Part shown: positions 63,580 to 64,000 of the stretch, in pieces
Position numbering within the stretch: position 1 is the first letter of the stretch
Layout of the letters: the number at the start of each line of letters is the position of its first letter
From: Acanthopleura granulata
Lineage: Eukaryota > Mollusca > Polyplacophora > Chitonida > Chitonidae
Reading direction: 5' to 3'
DNA: 64,000 bases
Assembly (NCBI GenBank): GCA_016165875.1
Contig: JABBOT010000003.1
Coordinates: 36,644,672 to 36,708,671 of the forward strand
Notes under the pieces: generated by a model
Database searches by the model: none
The model's input: the letters and a program-made list of their open reading frames with translations, nothing else
What the model was told of the DNA's origin: nothing
Program-made: the position numbers and the translations under genes

Positions 63580-63748
63580 ACGTCGGAAGATCCAGGTATA
63601 TACCCATTAAGGCATCTGAAGTGAGTATGTGGATAGGGTGATCCATAGAATCCACCATACTACCATACTTCTTTGAAATTACGACCTCAACATCAGACTT
63701 CGTTATTTTCATGACCTCTATTAAAGATTCCCGTATTACATCATCCAT
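63580..63748 (-). CDS. Candidate exon (weak)
   Basis: The minus-strand frame reads MDDVIRESLIEVMKITKSD and continues to DLP, then meets GTGAGTGAG, a good donor. The composition is amphipathic and protein-like, but I recognise no family. A non-ATG upstream extension ends at a stop at about 63,790. Confidence 0.22.
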
Positions 63749-64000
63749 GTTTTCACACAATAAAGGCCAAATTTCGCAAATCAATGGTCAGGTCCAGGCG
63801 TATAAGCAACCTCAGGCTATAATTCGCCATATGTCACTTCACCTATATGCCACCGTGCATGTCTCTATTTTACGTACTTCTTAATGATATAGTAAAACGT
63901 ATGAGAACATCGCAAGTGTCGATAAAACAAATATTACAGTTCATATTAACATTGAAAATAACTTATTTTACATCATTTAAAGTGAAAGAACAAAGGAAAT

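Overview
The window is animal nuclear DNA: introns with GT..AG borders, tRNA-derived SINEs with ATTT tails, minisatellites, and intronless histone genes that end in the metazoan histone stem-loop. The SINE family and the H1 sequences suggest a lophotrochozoan (mollusc, brachiopod or relative). I could not run a search, so the phylum is an inference and the species is not named.

Layout. (1) About 0.86-5.3 kb, minus strand: four in-phase immunoglobulin-domain exons of one gene, each a multiple of 3 and all in phase 1-1, open at both ends. (2) 5.3-22.5 kb: gene-poor, repeat-rich DNA with 22-bp and 77-bp minisatellites sharing one core, several copies of an ATTT-tailed SINE, a second tRNA-derived SINE, a TTAA-flanked piggyBac-like non-autonomous element, a MITE-like inverted-repeat pair and a retrotransposon remnant. 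It holds one convincing gene, a three-EF-hand calcium-binding protein (12.42-12.96 kb, minus). (3) 22.6-60.7 kb: a histone array, all on the minus strand, with five H1 genes, five H3 genes and two broken H3 copies. No H4, H2A or H2B gene is present. A decayed copy of the Ig gene (27.3-29.8 kb) lies inside the array against one of the broken H3 copies. (4) 60.7-64 kb: duplicated spacer, an unexplained insertion and two weak exon candidates.

Regulation. Each intact histone gene ends in GGCCCTTTTCAGGGCC, usually 20-50 nt after the stop, followed by a GAAAG-type downstream element. This is the replication-dependent SLBP/U7 processing signal. All five H1 promoters carry the H1 box AAACACA about 150-165 bp upstream of ATG, plus a short GC palindrome (CGCGGACCGCG, one copy imperfect) 54-62 bp nearer the gene. 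H3 promoters carry 3-4 CCAAT boxes, a TATA-like box 65-80 bp before ATG and a distal AGGATTCT motif. The five H3 proteins are identical and share a serine at position 98, where alanine is usual.

History. The array has grown by nested tandem duplication. The clearest event is a ~6.8-kb duplication (50.67-56.0 against 57.49-62.9 kb) whose left break falls in H3 codon 21. An older H3 duplication (39.9/42.8 kb) and spacer subrepeats are also visible.
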